Origin: Candidatus Aminicenantota bacterium
Lineage (GTDB): Bacteria; Acidobacteriota; Aminicenantia; Aminicenantales; Aminicenantaceae
Reading direction: 5' to 3'
Length of the DNA stretch: 48,710 nt
Assembly: GCA_014859315.1 (NCBI GenBank)
Contig: JACUUK010000003.1
Span: 1-48,710, forward strand
A program made the translations under genes and the position numbers. Numbering within the stretch: position 1 is the first letter of the stretch; each line of letters opens with the position of its first letter. A model generated the notes under the pieces. It saw only the letters and a list, made by a program, of their open reading frames with translations, did not search any database and had not been told where the DNA came from. This document shows, piece after piece, positions 14,024 to 22,971 of this stretch.

Positions 14024-14304
14024 CGATGAATTCCTCCTCGCACCTGGATTTGATTCTTATCCTCCCATAAATTTTATTGCACAAGCACTATAAAGCTTAT
14101 GATAAATAGTGAAAGTATTTTAAATAGATTATACGTAAAAATAAAGAATTCCGTTGCAATAAAATCGTAAAAATTAAGATTTACCTGTTGAAATGAAAAC
14201 ATTTATGTTCCTTTCTTTTATTCGTTATTCGATTTGCCCTACCAATTTTTATCTGTTAGTAGAATTCGATGTGATTTAGTTGGTATTTATTTTAAAGAAA
14301 GATT
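14024..14304. other. Intergenic spacer upstream of the barrel gene
   Basis: This AT-rich stretch separates two minus-strand genes. On the minus strand a perfect -10 box TATAAT (14128-14133) is visible, but the nearest -35 candidate (TTGCAA) is 20 bases away, so the promoter is only weakly supported. No gene, RNA or terminator was recognised. Confidence 0.35.
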
Positions 14305-15381
14305 TTATAAATAATCAATCTTCCCTTTTTTCTTGATTTTTTCGAAAACTTCTTTTACCTTTTGATCCTGGTCTTTATGGCAGATAAGAAGAGCATCTTC
14401 TGTGTCTACCACAATTAGGTCTTTGACTCCGACTAAAGCTGTGAGTTTGGATGGATTATGAACGAGACAGTTTTTAGAATCGATAGTTATGGCCTCTGTT
14501 CTAATGGCATTTCCCTGATTGTCTTTTTGCCAGATTTCCGAAAGCGAAGACCAAACGCCGACATCTGACCAGCCGAAATTTCCTTCACACATCAAGACTC
14601 CTTTTGCCTTTTCCATGAGGGCATAGTCGACAGAGATAGAAGGAATCTCGTCGAATATCTTTTCAAGTTTTTTGATGTCATTTTTATTCAAAGCATCGAG
14701 AATTTTTTCCCAGTACATATACATCGTTGGGGCATAATGTTTAAGTTTTTTTGCAAACACTTCGGCTTTCCATATAAACATTCCTGAGTTCCAAAAATAA
14801 TTTCCTGCCTGCAAAAATGATTTTGCATGTTCATAATCGGGTTTTTCCTTGAACCTCTCGACAGAATAGAACTTTTCTCCAGAAAATCTTAGAGGGTTTT
14901 CAGTCAAAAATTGGATATAGCCATAGCCAGTCGAAGGATGTGCTGGGGGAATACCAAACGTTATCAAGTATTCTCCTTGAGATGCGGCAGCCGCGCCAGC
15001 CTCCAGTTTTTTCAGGAAAAGAGACGTGTCTCTAATCAGGTGGTCAGCTGGAAGTGCCGCTACTACGGATTCAGGGTTTTGGAGATAGATTTTAGCTGTT
15101 GCCAGAATAAGAGAAGGAGCAGTGTTTTTCCCTTTTGGCTCGACGAGAAGGTTTTCTTTGGGGAGTTCTGGAAGAAGTTCCTTTATCAGCTTTGTGTGTT
15201 CAGAGTTGGCGATCGTGAAGATATTGCAAGTTGCAATTAGTGGCAAGAGGCGTGAAACAGTTTCTTCAATCATCGTCCTGTTGCTTATGATGGGTAGAAA
15301 CTGCTTGGGTTTTTTTATCCGGCTCAATGGCCAGAAACGGGTGCCTGTCCCTCCTGCCATGATTAATGCAATAATATCCAT
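14305..15381 (-). CDS. manC: Mannose-1-phosphate guanylyltransferase
   Basis: This nucleotidyltransferase makes GDP-mannose from mannose-1-phosphate and GTP. The nucleotide-binding signature is MAGGTGTRFWPLSRIKKPKQ near the N-terminus, followed by ALPADHLI, the sugar-phosphate motif FKEKPD and the WNSGMFIWK and NFGWSDVGVWSS segments of the mannose enzymes. At 358 residues it is the single-domain form without the isomerase domain of bifunctional ManC/AlgA proteins. SD GGAG lies 7 bases before the ATG. The phosphomannomutase gene about 1 kb upstream on the same strand would supply the substrate. Confidence 0.92.
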   Translation of the reverse strand: MDIIALIMAGGTGTRFWPLSRIKKPKQFLPIISNRTMIEETVSRLLPLIATCNIFTIANSEHTKLIKELLPELPKENLLVEPKGKNTAPSLILATAKIYLQNPESVVAALPADHLIRDTSLFLKKLEAGAAAASQGEYLITFGIPPAHPSTGYGYIQFLTENPLRFSGEKFYSVERFKEKPDYEHAKSFLQAGNYFWNSGMFIWKAEVFAKKLKHYAPTMYMYWEKILDALNKNDIKKLEKIFDEIPSISVDYALMEKAKGVLMCEGNFGWSDVGVWSSLSEIWQKDNQGNAIRTEAITIDSKNCLVHNPSKLTALVGVKDLIVVDTEDALLICHKDQDQKVKEVFEKIKKKGKIDYL

Positions 15382-15627
15382 TGAGACATCTCCTTACCTG
15401 AATTATTCATAAATTATGCCGACACCAATATTTATTTTCCATGATATCTGCCATTTACATTGATTTTTCCTTCAGTATAACATTCAATTCTTTTCCCATG
15501 TGCTTCTTTTCCTTTATGTCGGCATTCTTTACCCTTCGGGCGAGCCGATCTGACGACCACAGCTGCATACCCTGGGCCTCGCATCCGCAGCAACCTCGAC
15601 TCGTGAATAATCCAGGCTCATGAATTC
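15382..15627. repeat. Intergenic spacer with GC-rich island, possible dispersed repeat
   Basis: Between uppP and the guanylyltransferase gene, bases 15541-15600 are 65% G+C by direct count while both flanks are AT-rich. The minus strand carries a short open frame of about 30 codons starting ATG AGC CTG, which lacks any recognised product. Such a sharp compositional change in a spacer suggests an inserted repeat or a structured RNA element. No second copy was found in this window. Confidence 0.3.
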
Positions 15628-16422
15628 TTATATCACAAATGATAAAATTAAGGCCACAATACCTGCAATAAAGCAATAAAATGAAAAGACATAAAATTTT
15701 CCTTTCTGTACAAGGTTAGCCAGAAAAACAAGAGCAAAATATCCGAACACCGAAGCGACAAAGGTTCCGGTTAATAACAAACCCCATGGCTGTGAAGCCC
15801 CATCATTTTTTTGGAGCTGGAATAAGCATGCACCAAGTATAGCAGGAATAGAAAGAAGGAAGGAAAAACGAGCAGACTCTCTTCTATTCCAGCCCAAGAG
15901 AAGCGCTCCCCCGATAGTGAATCCAGACCGGGAGAAACCAGGGACAATTGCTAATCCTTGCAGAAATCCGATAAGAAGCGGATGGAGGATAATATTTTTT
16001 GGCCTTTCTTTTGAATTTTTTGTGATGAAAAGGAAAGCCCCGGTAACCATCAATGCTCCTCCTACAGCCTTCAAAGAGTTGAACAAAGATTCGAAGAAAT
16101 CACTGAATGTATAACCTATCAGTGCTGTTGGAATAGATGCCAGAATTAGGGAAAATATGACCTTCAGGTTTGGGTCTGACAGATGTTTTTTAGGATTGAA
16201 ACAAAATCGAAAGAAACTTTGGATTAGGTCAAAAATATCCTTTCGAAGAAAAATAAACAGCGAGCACAGAGTTCCTGCATGAAGCATTGCATCAACAAAC
16301 ACTCGAGGTCCTTGAAGTCTGAAAAGATTCTGGAAAATGACCAGATGTCCTGAACTGCTTACAGGGAGAAATTCTGTCAATCCCTGGATAATTCCTAAAA
16401 TGATGATTTCGAATAGACTCAA
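15628..16422 (-). CDS. uppP: Undecaprenyl-diphosphatase (BacA type)
   Basis: This integral membrane enzyme recycles the lipid carrier undecaprenyl diphosphate to the monophosphate for cell-wall and surface polysaccharide synthesis. Both signatures are present: GLTEFLPVSSSGHL near the N-terminus and PGFSRSGFTIGGALLLGWNR in the second half, with catalytic glutamate, serine and arginine. Its 264 residues and about eight hydrophobic segments are typical. Its start overlaps the stop of the phosphomannomutase gene by 4 bases. Confidence 0.96.
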   Translation of the reverse strand: MSLFEIIILGIIQGLTEFLPVSSSGHLVIFQNLFRLQGPRVFVDAMLHAGTLCSLFIFLRKDIFDLIQSFFRFCFNPKKHLSDPNLKVIFSLILASIPTALIGYTFSDFFESLFNSLKAVGGALMVTGAFLFITKNSKERPKNIILHPLLIGFLQGLAIVPGFSRSGFTIGGALLLGWNRRESARFSFLLSIPAILGACLFQLQKNDGASQPWGLLLTGTFVASVFGYFALVFLANLVQKGKFYVFSFYCFIAGIVALILSFVI

Positions 16423-17789
16423 GAGTTTTCTAACCCCTGGATAACCTTCTCGATTGTCTTTTCGACATCTTTTCGTATTGCGTCTAAATCATCCTTGGTA
16501 TCCGCTTCAAAGCGTAACACTAGAACTTCCTGTGTGTTGGATGCCCGTACTAAAGCCCAACCTTTCGGATAGAGAGCGCGGACGCCATCTATATCAATTA
16601 CCTGGTGTTTTTTGGAAAGTTCATCTTTCACCTGTTCTACGATTTTAAATTTCACTTCATCTGACGCATAAATCCTGATTTCAGGAGTGCTGTAGGTCTT
16701 GGGGAGGTCAGAGAACATCTGAGAGATTTTTTGATTGCTTCTGGAAAGGATTTCAAGCAAGCGAGCAGAGGAATAAATGGCGTCATCAAAGCCAAACCAC
16801 TTGTCTGCAAAAAAGATATGGCCGCTCATTTCTCCAGCGAGGATTGCATTTTCGTCTTGGATCTTTTTTTTGATTAAGGAATGACCTGCCTTCCACATGA
16901 TTGGCCTGCCTCCTAACCTTTCGATTTCTTCATAAAGCACCTTAGAAGCTTTGACTTCCGAAATAATAGTAGCTCCAGGATAAGAAGGAAGAAGTTCGCG
17001 GCAAAAAAGAATCATAAGTTTATCTCCCCAGATTATATCGCCCATATCATCGATTACGCCTATTCGGTCTCCATCCCCGTCATAAGCAATTCCGCAATCT
17101 GCCTGTGATTCTTTGACAGTCCTTATGATATCTTTAAGAGCTTCAGGAAGTGTTGGGTCAGGATGATGGTTAGGAAAATGACCGTCCATCTCACAATAAA
17201 GTTCAATGACATCGCAGCCCAGCTTTTTAAATATTGGAACAGCTATGACCCCGGCTGTGCCATTTCCAGCATCAACAACAATTTTTAGTTTCCTTTGGAG
17301 GGAGATGTTTTTTAGCACATATTCCTTATATTCTGGAATGATATTATATGATTGGATTGAGGCGCCATCCTTTTTTGCGAAGTCGTTGCTTTGTATGATC
17401 TTATATATCTGCTGTATGGATTCTCCAAAGAGAGTTTCTTTGCCAACCATCATTTTAAAGCCATTGTATTCAGGTGGGTTGTGTGAGCCAGTGATCATCA
17501 CGCCGGCCGAAATGTTTTTGGTATATATGGCAAAATAGAGAATTGGTGTTGGGATAGTCCCTAAATCGATTATACTGCATCCTGTCGAACGAATCCCTTT
17601 TATAAGCGCTTCGGAAAAAGCAGGAGAGCTGAGTCGGCAATCTTTGCCGATTGCAACCTCCTTACACGCGTTTCTTCGAAAATAAGTGCCAATGCCTTTC
17701 CCTAATATTTCGACTGTTCCCGGTGTTAAATCTCTATCTACAATTCCCCTTATATCATATTGCCTGAAGATTTCCTGTTTGAGTTTCAC
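16419..17789 (-). CDS. manB: Phosphomannomutase/phosphoglucomutase
   Basis: This alpha-D-phosphohexomutase interconverts hexose 6- and 1-phosphates. The phosphoserine loop is TGSHNPPEYNGFKM, the magnesium loop is DGDGDRIGVID, and the sugar-specificity segment is GEMSGHIFF; the C-terminal phosphate loop is RASNTQEVLVLRFEA. The GEMSGH form and 456-residue length fit bifunctional PMM/PGM enzymes of the AlgC type. It sits between KDO genes and uppP, and the guanylyltransferase gene follows on the same strand, so mannose-1-phosphate for GDP-mannose is the likely main product. The 50-base gap after it separates it from kdsC. Confidence 0.93.
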   Translation of the reverse strand: MKLKQEIFRQYDIRGIVDRDLTPGTVEILGKGIGTYFRRNACKEVAIGKDCRLSSPAFSEALIKGIRSTGCSIIDLGTIPTPILYFAIYTKNISAGVMITGSHNPPEYNGFKMMVGKETLFGESIQQIYKIIQSNDFAKKDGASIQSYNIIPEYKEYVLKNISLQRKLKIVVDAGNGTAGVIAVPIFKKLGCDVIELYCEMDGHFPNHHPDPTLPEALKDIIRTVKESQADCGIAYDGDGDRIGVIDDMGDIIWGDKLMILFCRELLPSYPGATIISEVKASKVLYEEIERLGGRPIMWKAGHSLIKKKIQDENAILAGEMSGHIFFADKWFGFDDAIYSSARLLEILSRSNQKISQMFSDLPKTYSTPEIRIYASDEVKFKIVEQVKDELSKKHQVIDIDGVRALYPKGWALVRASNTQEVLVLRFEADTKDDLDAIRKDVEKTIEKVIQGLENS

Positions 17790-17839
17790 TTAAATCCTCC
17801 CTCTTGAGATTAAAATATAATCTATGCCGGTTTAAAATT

Positions 17840-18382
17840 TTATTTTAATGTAATTCCTTTTAGATTTTTTGCAGTGTTCTTGATTGATTCCCATTTATCC
17901 TGGGCTTCAAGGATGAATTCGATGAATTCCCGGACTGCTCCTTTTCCCCCTGGATTTGTGCATATGAAGTGACTGTGTTTTTTTATCTCATGGTGGGCAT
18001 CCGCGACAGCTCCTGCAAATCCCACAGATTGGATAACTTCCAAATCTCCTAAATCATCACCTATATAGGCGATTTCTTCTAATTTCAGTGTGTGTTTCTG
18101 TAAGATTTCGAGTAAAACTGTCTTTTTATCAAGAATTCCCTGGTATAATTCAACGATTTTTAACAATTGGGCACGTTTTTCCAGTGATTTAGAAGTTTTT
18201 CCAGTGATGATTCCTGTTTTTAATCCTGCAAGCCGAGCAAGCAGGATACCCATTCCATCTCTGACATTATAAGACTTTAGCTCTTTCCCGTCAGGAAGAA
18301 CAAGGATTGCCCCATCAGTAAGGGTTCCATCTACATCCATAAGAATCATTTTGATTTTTTGTGCTCTTTTTGTTGGTTCCAT
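17840..18382 (-). CDS. kdsC: 3-deoxy-D-manno-octulosonate 8-phosphate phosphatase
   Basis: This HAD phosphatase converts KDO-8-phosphate to KDO. The HAD motif DVDGTLTDGAI lies near the N-terminus, with ITGKTS (motif II) and YIGDDLGDLEVI (motif IV). There is no cap domain, as expected for the tetrameric KdsC/YrbI family. I choose the start MEPTKRAQ because its ATG overlaps the kdsD stop as TAATG and a GGAG SD lies 8 bases upstream. A second in-frame ATG at 18403 lies inside kdsD without an SD. The chosen protein has 180 residues. Confidence 0.93.
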   Translation of the reverse strand: MEPTKRAQKIKMILMDVDGTLTDGAILVLPDGKELKSYNVRDGMGILLARLAGLKTGIITGKTSKSLEKRAQLLKIVELYQGILDKKTVLLEILQKHTLKLEEIAYIGDDLGDLEVIQSVGFAGAVADAHHEIKKHSHFICTNPGGKGAVREFIEFILEAQDKWESIKNTAKNLKGITLK

Positions 18383-19353
18383 TAAAACATCTCCGTTCTC
18401 CATAAATCATGAAGGTGTATTATGCCTTCGATTTTCTTGTCCTTGTTTGTGATAACAAGAGACGTAATTTTATGCTCTTCCATGATGTTAAGGGCCTTAG
18501 TGGCTAAATCTTCCTTTTCTACGGTGATGGGATTAGGAGTCATGCAATCTTGCGCTGATTTGTACATCAAACTTTCCCCGAATTTTTGGAGCATCCTTCT
18601 TAGATCCCCATCTGTTATAACCCCAACGATTTTTTCTTGTTTGTTGACAACACAGGTCATCCCCAATTTTTTCCTCGACATTTCCTTTAACACATGATTC
18701 ATTGGAGTATCGAGAGAGACACAGGGTATTTGCTGGCCTTTGTGCATGAGGTTTTTTATTTTTAAAAGTTTTTTCCCTATTTGGCCTTTTGGATGGACAA
18801 ATGCAAAATCTTCTTCGTTAAAACCTTTTTCTTTCATAAGTGCAATTGCCAAAGCGTCGCCAAGAGCTAAGGCAGCAGTTGAACTGGCAGTAGGAATTAA
18901 TCCGCTTGATTCAGCTTCTTTTTCGACTTTAGCATCTAAAACAATATCGCTATACTTAGCGATTTTAGAATTTTTATTACCAGTGATGCAGATGAGCTTT
19001 ATTCCAATCCGTTTTATAAAATCGAGAAGGCCTACAATTTCTTTTGTCTCGCCGCTGTAGGATATGGCAAGAAGAATATCGTTTTTGATAATCATCCCCA
19101 GATCTCCATGGCCGGCTTCTGCAGGATGGATAAACATGGCAGGAGTGCCGCAGCTTGCTAATGTTGCTGCTATTTTGCGGCCAACAAGGCCTGATTTTCC
19201 CATGCCAGTTACAATCACCCGGGACTTTGCATTAGATAGCAATTCAACGGCCTGGACAAAACTTTCATCCAGATGCAATGACAGATCGTTTACTGCTTTT
19301 GCTTCGATTTCTAAAACTTGTTTTCCGATTTGGATAATTCTATCTTTTCTCAT
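18382..19353 (-). CDS. kdsD: Arabinose-5-phosphate isomerase
   Basis: This enzyme interconverts ribulose-5-phosphate and arabinose-5-phosphate, the first step towards KDO. The SIS domain occupies about residues 30-180 (GMGKSGLVGRKIAATLAS, AGHGDLGMI), with two CBS domains after it (about 200-320). The 323 residues match full-length KdsD rather than the SIS-only form. It sits between kdsA and kdsC, overlapping the latter by one base. Assignment is firm from both domain order and context. Confidence 0.96.
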   Translation of the reverse strand: MRKDRIIQIGKQVLEIEAKAVNDLSLHLDESFVQAVELLSNAKSRVIVTGMGKSGLVGRKIAATLASCGTPAMFIHPAEAGHGDLGMIIKNDILLAISYSGETKEIVGLLDFIKRIGIKLICITGNKNSKIAKYSDIVLDAKVEKEAESSGLIPTASSTAALALGDALAIALMKEKGFNEEDFAFVHPKGQIGKKLLKIKNLMHKGQQIPCVSLDTPMNHVLKEMSRKKLGMTCVVNKQEKIVGVITDGDLRRMLQKFGESLMYKSAQDCMTPNPITVEKEDLATKALNIMEEHKITSLVITNKDKKIEGIIHLHDLWRTEMF

Positions 19354-19369
19354 GTTGAGATATTATACC

Positions 19370-20218
19370 TCAATCTAAAGAATTATTCCTGCTTAATGCA
19401 GATTTTAATTGACAGAGCGATGAGAGTAAAACATGTAACTCATTTAAATACAACGAGTTATGTTTATCTGACAGAGCTTGTGGAGGATTGTCATGTATTT
19501 CAAGGAAGACTCCATCAGCGCCGACACTGACTCCGGCTTTAGCTATATAAGGGATGAATTCTGCATCCCCTCCAGAAGAAGCTCCTTGTCCTCCAGGCTT
19601 TTGAACACTGTGAGAGGCATCGATTACAACAGGAAAACCCAACCTCTTCATGATTGGAATTGAGCGAATATCAAAAACTAAATTATTATAACCAAAAAAA
19701 GTGCCTCTTTCCGTGATGATGATATTATCATTTTTCTGGCTGAGAATTTTATCTATAACATTTTTCATGTCATAGGGGGATAAAAATTGGCCTTTTTTGA
19801 TGTTCAAAGGCTTCTGTGTTTGAGCTGCTGCCAAGATTAAATCTGTTTGCCGGCACAGGAAAGCAGGAATTTGAATAACATCTAAAACCTCTGCGGCTTT
19901 TTCGACTTGAGCGGTTTCGTGGACATCAGATAGGATTGGGACTCCAAGTTCCTTTTTGATGTGATTGAGGATATCAAGGCCTTTTTCAAGCCCTGGACCT
20001 CTGAAGGAAGAGATTGAAGACCTGTTTGCTTTGTCATAAGAGGCTTTAAAGATAAAAGGGATTTTAAGATGGTCGCAGATTTTTTTAATTTCCCGGGCTA
20101 AAAAGAATGTATGTTTATGGGTTTCAATAACACAGGGGCCCCCTATCAAGAAAAAGGAGTTAGGCCCTCCGATTTTAACGTTATTAATGAGTTTTATTTC
20201 TTTTGCAACGGTAGTCAT
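19370..20218 (-). CDS. kdsA: 3-deoxy-D-manno-octulosonate 8-phosphate synthase
   Basis: This enzyme condenses arabinose-5-phosphate and PEP to KDO-8-phosphate. The family segments GGPCVIE, SDVHETAQVE, FLCRQTDLILAAAQT and IDASHSVQKPGGQG are present. The cysteine in GGPCVIE is the metal ligand of the metal-dependent class; E. coli-type enzymes have Asn there. I prefer the ATG start MTTVAKE, with GGAG 6 bases upstream, over an in-frame TTG four codons earlier that overlaps this SD. The protein then has 282 residues. It lies in a tight kdsB-kdsA-kdsD-kdsC order. Confidence 0.96.
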   Translation of the reverse strand: MTTVAKEIKLINNVKIGGPNSFFLIGGPCVIETHKHTFFLAREIKKICDHLKIPFIFKASYDKANRSSISSFRGPGLEKGLDILNHIKKELGVPILSDVHETAQVEKAAEVLDVIQIPAFLCRQTDLILAAAQTQKPLNIKKGQFLSPYDMKNVIDKILSQKNDNIIITERGTFFGYNNLVFDIRSIPIMKRLGFPVVIDASHSVQKPGGQGASSGGDAEFIPYIAKAGVSVGADGVFLEIHDNPPQALSDKHNSLYLNELHVLLSSLCQLKSALSRNNSLD

Positions 20219-20238
20219 AGCTAACTCCAATAAAATCT

Positions 20239-20961
20239 TTAATTTGACACTGTCTTTAAAATATCTTCGACCTTGAGTATATCCTGTGGGGAGTCCACGC
20301 TCAAGGTCTTAAAAGGAGTTTCGACCACTTTTATCTTGTATCCGTTCTCAAGAATTCTAAGCTGTTCCAATTTTTCTGTTTTTTCAAGCCTGGATTCAGG
20401 TAGTTGGCCAAATTTAAGAAGAAAATCCCTTTGATAACCATAGATTCCGATGTGCTGTAAGAAGTAGTCTGTGGGCTGGAATGGAAGAGGAGACCTGGAA
20501 AAATACAGGGCAAAATCGTTTTTATCTGTCACAACTTTAACGATATTTTTATCATCAATAAGGGTGAAGTCTTTTATCTTGGTTGCCAGAGTCGCCACAG
20601 CTATGTTTTCATCTTGCAAGGCTATAATTAAATCGTCGATCATTTGCCCTTGAAGAAGAGGTTCGTCCCCTTGGATATTGATTATTATTGGACACTGGAT
20701 TTTCTCTGCAATTTCAGCTACTCGTTCTGTACCGGAATTATGTTGGGATGATGTCATCCAGACATCGGCACCGAATGCCTGGGCAGCATGAAAAATTTTT
20801 TCATCGTCTGTAGCTATTATGATTTGCTCACAAAGGGTCGCTTTTTTTGCCTGCTCATAGACTCTTTGTATCATGGGCTTGCCGTGGATAAGAGCGAGAG
20901 GCTTTCCAGGGAACCTTTGAGAGCTATGTCTTGCAGGGATAACACCAGTGGCAAGGTTCAC
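20239..20961 (-). CDS. kdsB: CMP-KDO synthetase (3-deoxy-manno-octulosonate cytidylyltransferase)
   Basis: This enzyme activates KDO with CTP for transfer to lipid A. The nucleotide-binding loop is IPARHSSQRFPGKPL at the N-terminus, with NIQGDEPLL and the C-terminal LEQLRILENGYKI typical of KdsB. The 240 residues match the family. The start codon is GTG and overlaps the bactofilin stop as GTGA, so translation is probably coupled. It is the first gene of the KDO block within the longer parAB-led run. Confidence 0.96.
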   Translation of the reverse strand: MNLATGVIPARHSSQRFPGKPLALIHGKPMIQRVYEQAKKATLCEQIIIATDDEKIFHAAQAFGADVWMTSSQHNSGTERVAEIAEKIQCPIIINIQGDEPLLQGQMIDDLIIALQDENIAVATLATKIKDFTLIDDKNIVKVVTDKNDFALYFSRSPLPFQPTDYFLQHIGIYGYQRDFLLKFGQLPESRLEKTEKLEQLRILENGYKIKVVETPFKTLSVDSPQDILKVEDILKTVSN

Positions 20962-21374
20962 GATTCATTTCCTAAGTCTGCTTTATCTTTTTTAATGTTA
21001 AGTTTTTCGGGCGTGATAGAGATAGCACCATTGGTTGTCTGGCAGCTTGCCTCAAGATAAGCCCCTTCTTCTACAATTAATTTCGGAGTGGCAATTGTTC
21101 CAATCACTCTGCCGCTGGAGGTTATTTCGACTCTTTCAGAGGCAATAATGTTCCCTTTGACTTCGCCACTGATAACTATGTTGGCAACCTTTATGTCTGC
21201 ATCGACTTTTCCGCTGTCTCCAACAACAAGCGTTGAATCAGAATCAATTTTTCCTTTGAAACGTCCATCAATCCTGAAAGACCCTTTAAAATTCAAATCG
21301 CCTTTCATCTCTGTGTTTTCATCAAAAAAACCAGTGATTTTATCTTCATCTATACCTCTTTTTTTGTCTTTCAT
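20958..21374 (-). CDS. Bactofilin family cytoskeletal protein
   Basis: Bactofilins polymerise without nucleotide into filaments made of a short right-handed beta-helix. The DUF583 core is clear in a repeating pattern of G, V and I (FKGSFRIDGRFKGKIDSD, VVGDSGKVDADIKV, VISGEVKGNI, VEITSSGRVIGTI). Flanking tails are short and charged, as usual. The 138-residue length is typical. It overlaps parB and kdsB by 4 bases each, which places it in one transcript with segregation and LPS genes. In Myxococcus, bactofilins scaffold ParABS, so a functional link is plausible but inferred. Confidence 0.93.
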   Translation of the reverse strand: MKDKKRGIDEDKITGFFDENTEMKGDLNFKGSFRIDGRFKGKIDSDSTLVVGDSGKVDADIKVANIVISGEVKGNIIASERVEITSSGRVIGTIATPKLIVEEGAYLEASCQTTNGAISITPEKLNIKKDKADLGNES

Positions 21375-22219
21375 TGGCTGACTCCTTTAATTTTTTCATA
21401 GATTTGATTTAGCTCATCTAATGAAAAATAATAGATTTTTACAATCCCCCTGTTTTGATTGCCGGAGATAGAAACTTTTGTGCCTAAAGCTTTAAGGAAT
21501 TCTTCCTGGAGAGCAAGTAAATCTGGGTCAATTGGTTCAGCTTCTTTTGTTTTAGGCATTGCCTTGATTTTATTTACTCTTTTTTCCACGTCTCGAACAG
21601 ACAGGTTATTTTTATGAATCAATCGAGCAAGAGCGATCTGTTGTTCAGAATCTTCAATAGGAATCAATGCTCTTGCATGGCCCATCGAAATTTTGTCGTC
21701 TGCAAGAAAATCCTGGACATCCTTAGGGAGCTTTAATAGGCGTAAATAATTTGCCACGGATGCCCTGTCCTTTCCTACCCTATCCGCAATTTCTTGTTGT
21801 GTGTAATTAAGCTCTTTAGTCATTCTTTGATAGGCAAGAGCAATTTCTAAAGGATTCAAGTCTTCTCTTTGAAGGTTTTCAATAAGAGAAATCTCAAGAT
21901 ATCTGTCTTTAGAAAGAGAGCGAATGAGAGCCGGGATTTTTTTGAGCCCGATTTTTTGGGCAGCACGCCACCGTCGTTCGCCTAAAATGATCTTGTAATA
22001 GCCTCCTTCAGCAGTAACAACGATCGGCTGGAGCACCCCGGATTCTTGAATAGAACGAGCAAGCTCGTCAATCGAATCAGATTTAAAGTTTAATCTCGGT
22101 TGAAGAGGATTAGGCTTGATTTTTTCAATGTCGAGTTCAATATACCTCTCTTCCTTTAAGATTCCATAGTCTTCTGGCAAAAAAGCTTGTAAGCCTTTTC
22201 CCAATGCTTTCTTTTTCAT
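21371..22219 (-). CDS. parB: Chromosome partitioning protein ParB
   Basis: This CTPase clamp binds parS and spreads on nearby DNA. The N-terminal ParA-interaction peptide is KKALGKGLQAF. The CTP-binding/ParB nuclease-like domain includes GERRWRAAQKIGL and ENLQREDLNPLEIALAYQR, followed by the HTH (TQQEIADRVGKDRASVANYLRLL) that reads parS. A C-terminal dimerisation segment ends the 282-residue protein. It overlaps parA and the bactofilin gene by 4 bases each. A perfect parS is less than 1 kb away. Confidence 0.97.
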   Translation of the reverse strand: MKKKALGKGLQAFLPEDYGILKEERYIELDIEKIKPNPLQPRLNFKSDSIDELARSIQESGVLQPIVVTAEGGYYKIILGERRWRAAQKIGLKKIPALIRSLSKDRYLEISLIENLQREDLNPLEIALAYQRMTKELNYTQQEIADRVGKDRASVANYLRLLKLPKDVQDFLADDKISMGHARALIPIEDSEQQIALARLIHKNNLSVRDVEKRVNKIKAMPKTKEAEPIDPDLLALQEEFLKALGTKVSISGNQNRGIVKIYYFSLDELNQIYEKIKGVSQ

Positions 22220-22971
22220 TTCTTTAGTATCTCCTCGGCTAAATTTAGGTAGGATTCTGCTCCTTTTGATTTGATATCATACAGGAGAATGGGTTTACCA
22301 AAACTGGGAGCTTCAGCAAGTTTTACAGTTCGAGGAATAATCACTTCATAGGTTATTTTATTTAAGGATTGGCGAATTTCTGCAGCAACCTGCTTAGAGA
22401 GGTTTGTTCGCTCATCAAACATTGTCAAAAGGATTCCCTCGATAGCAAGGGAAGGATTCAAGCATCTTCGAACTTCATCAAGCGTGCGAAACAAGTCAGG
22501 AATTCCTTCCATACAAAAAAACTCGGTCTGAATGGGAATCAAAACAGAATCGGCAGCAGTAAGGGCATTGATTGTTAGAAATCCGAGTGAGGGCGGGCAA
22601 TCGATGAGAATGAAGTGGTAAAATTTATTTATTTTTTCTAATGCGAACCGCAATCTTTTTTCTCTTTGTTCCTGGTTGAAGATTTCTGCTTCAAAGCCGG
22701 TTAACTCAGGAGAACAAGGACATAGATAGAGGTTGTCAAGTTCAGTGGGCTTGATAAAGTCCATCAAGTAGCTTCCGTTCATGAGAGAGGGGTAGACCCC
22801 CATTTTTTCTTCTTTTGGCTGCCCGAGACCAATAGTGGCCATCCCTTGAGGGTCAAAATCGATAATGAGAACTCTTCTTCCTTTTATTGCTAAGGATGCG
22901 GAGAGATTAATAGCTGTTGTGGTTTTCCCAACGCCTCCTTTTTGGTTTGCAATCGCAATAATTCTATTCAT
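22216..22971 (-). CDS. parA: Chromosome partitioning ATPase ParA
   Basis: This deviant Walker ATPase moves ParB-parS complexes. The Walker A is KGGVGKTTT near the N-terminus, with FDPQG and the Walker B-like [13 protein letters not shown] prefer the start [10 protein letters not shown], which begins exactly where ParA homologues normally do and overlaps the mnmG stop region. An ATG nine codons upstream (22998) would read through the parS site as MFHVKHLKA and has no SD. Length is 251 residues with the chosen start. Start confidence is moderate; identity is firm. Confidence 0.95.
   Translation of the reverse strand: MNRIIAIANQKGGVGKTTTAINLSASLAIKGRRVLIIDFDPQGMATIGLGQPKEEKMGVYPSLMNGSYLMDFIKPTELDNLYLCPCSPELTGFEAEIFNQEQREKRLRFALEKINKFYHFILIDCPPSLGFLTINALTAADSVLIPIQTEFFCMEGIPDLFRTLDEVRRCLNPSLAIEGILLTMFDERTNLSKQVAAEIRQSLNKITYEVIIPRTVKLAEAPSFGKPILLYDIKSKGAESYLNLAEEILKK

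Noticed and set aside
20219-20230. TTG start for kdsA
   Set aside because: It overlaps the GGAG SD that serves the ATG four codons later, where homologues begin.
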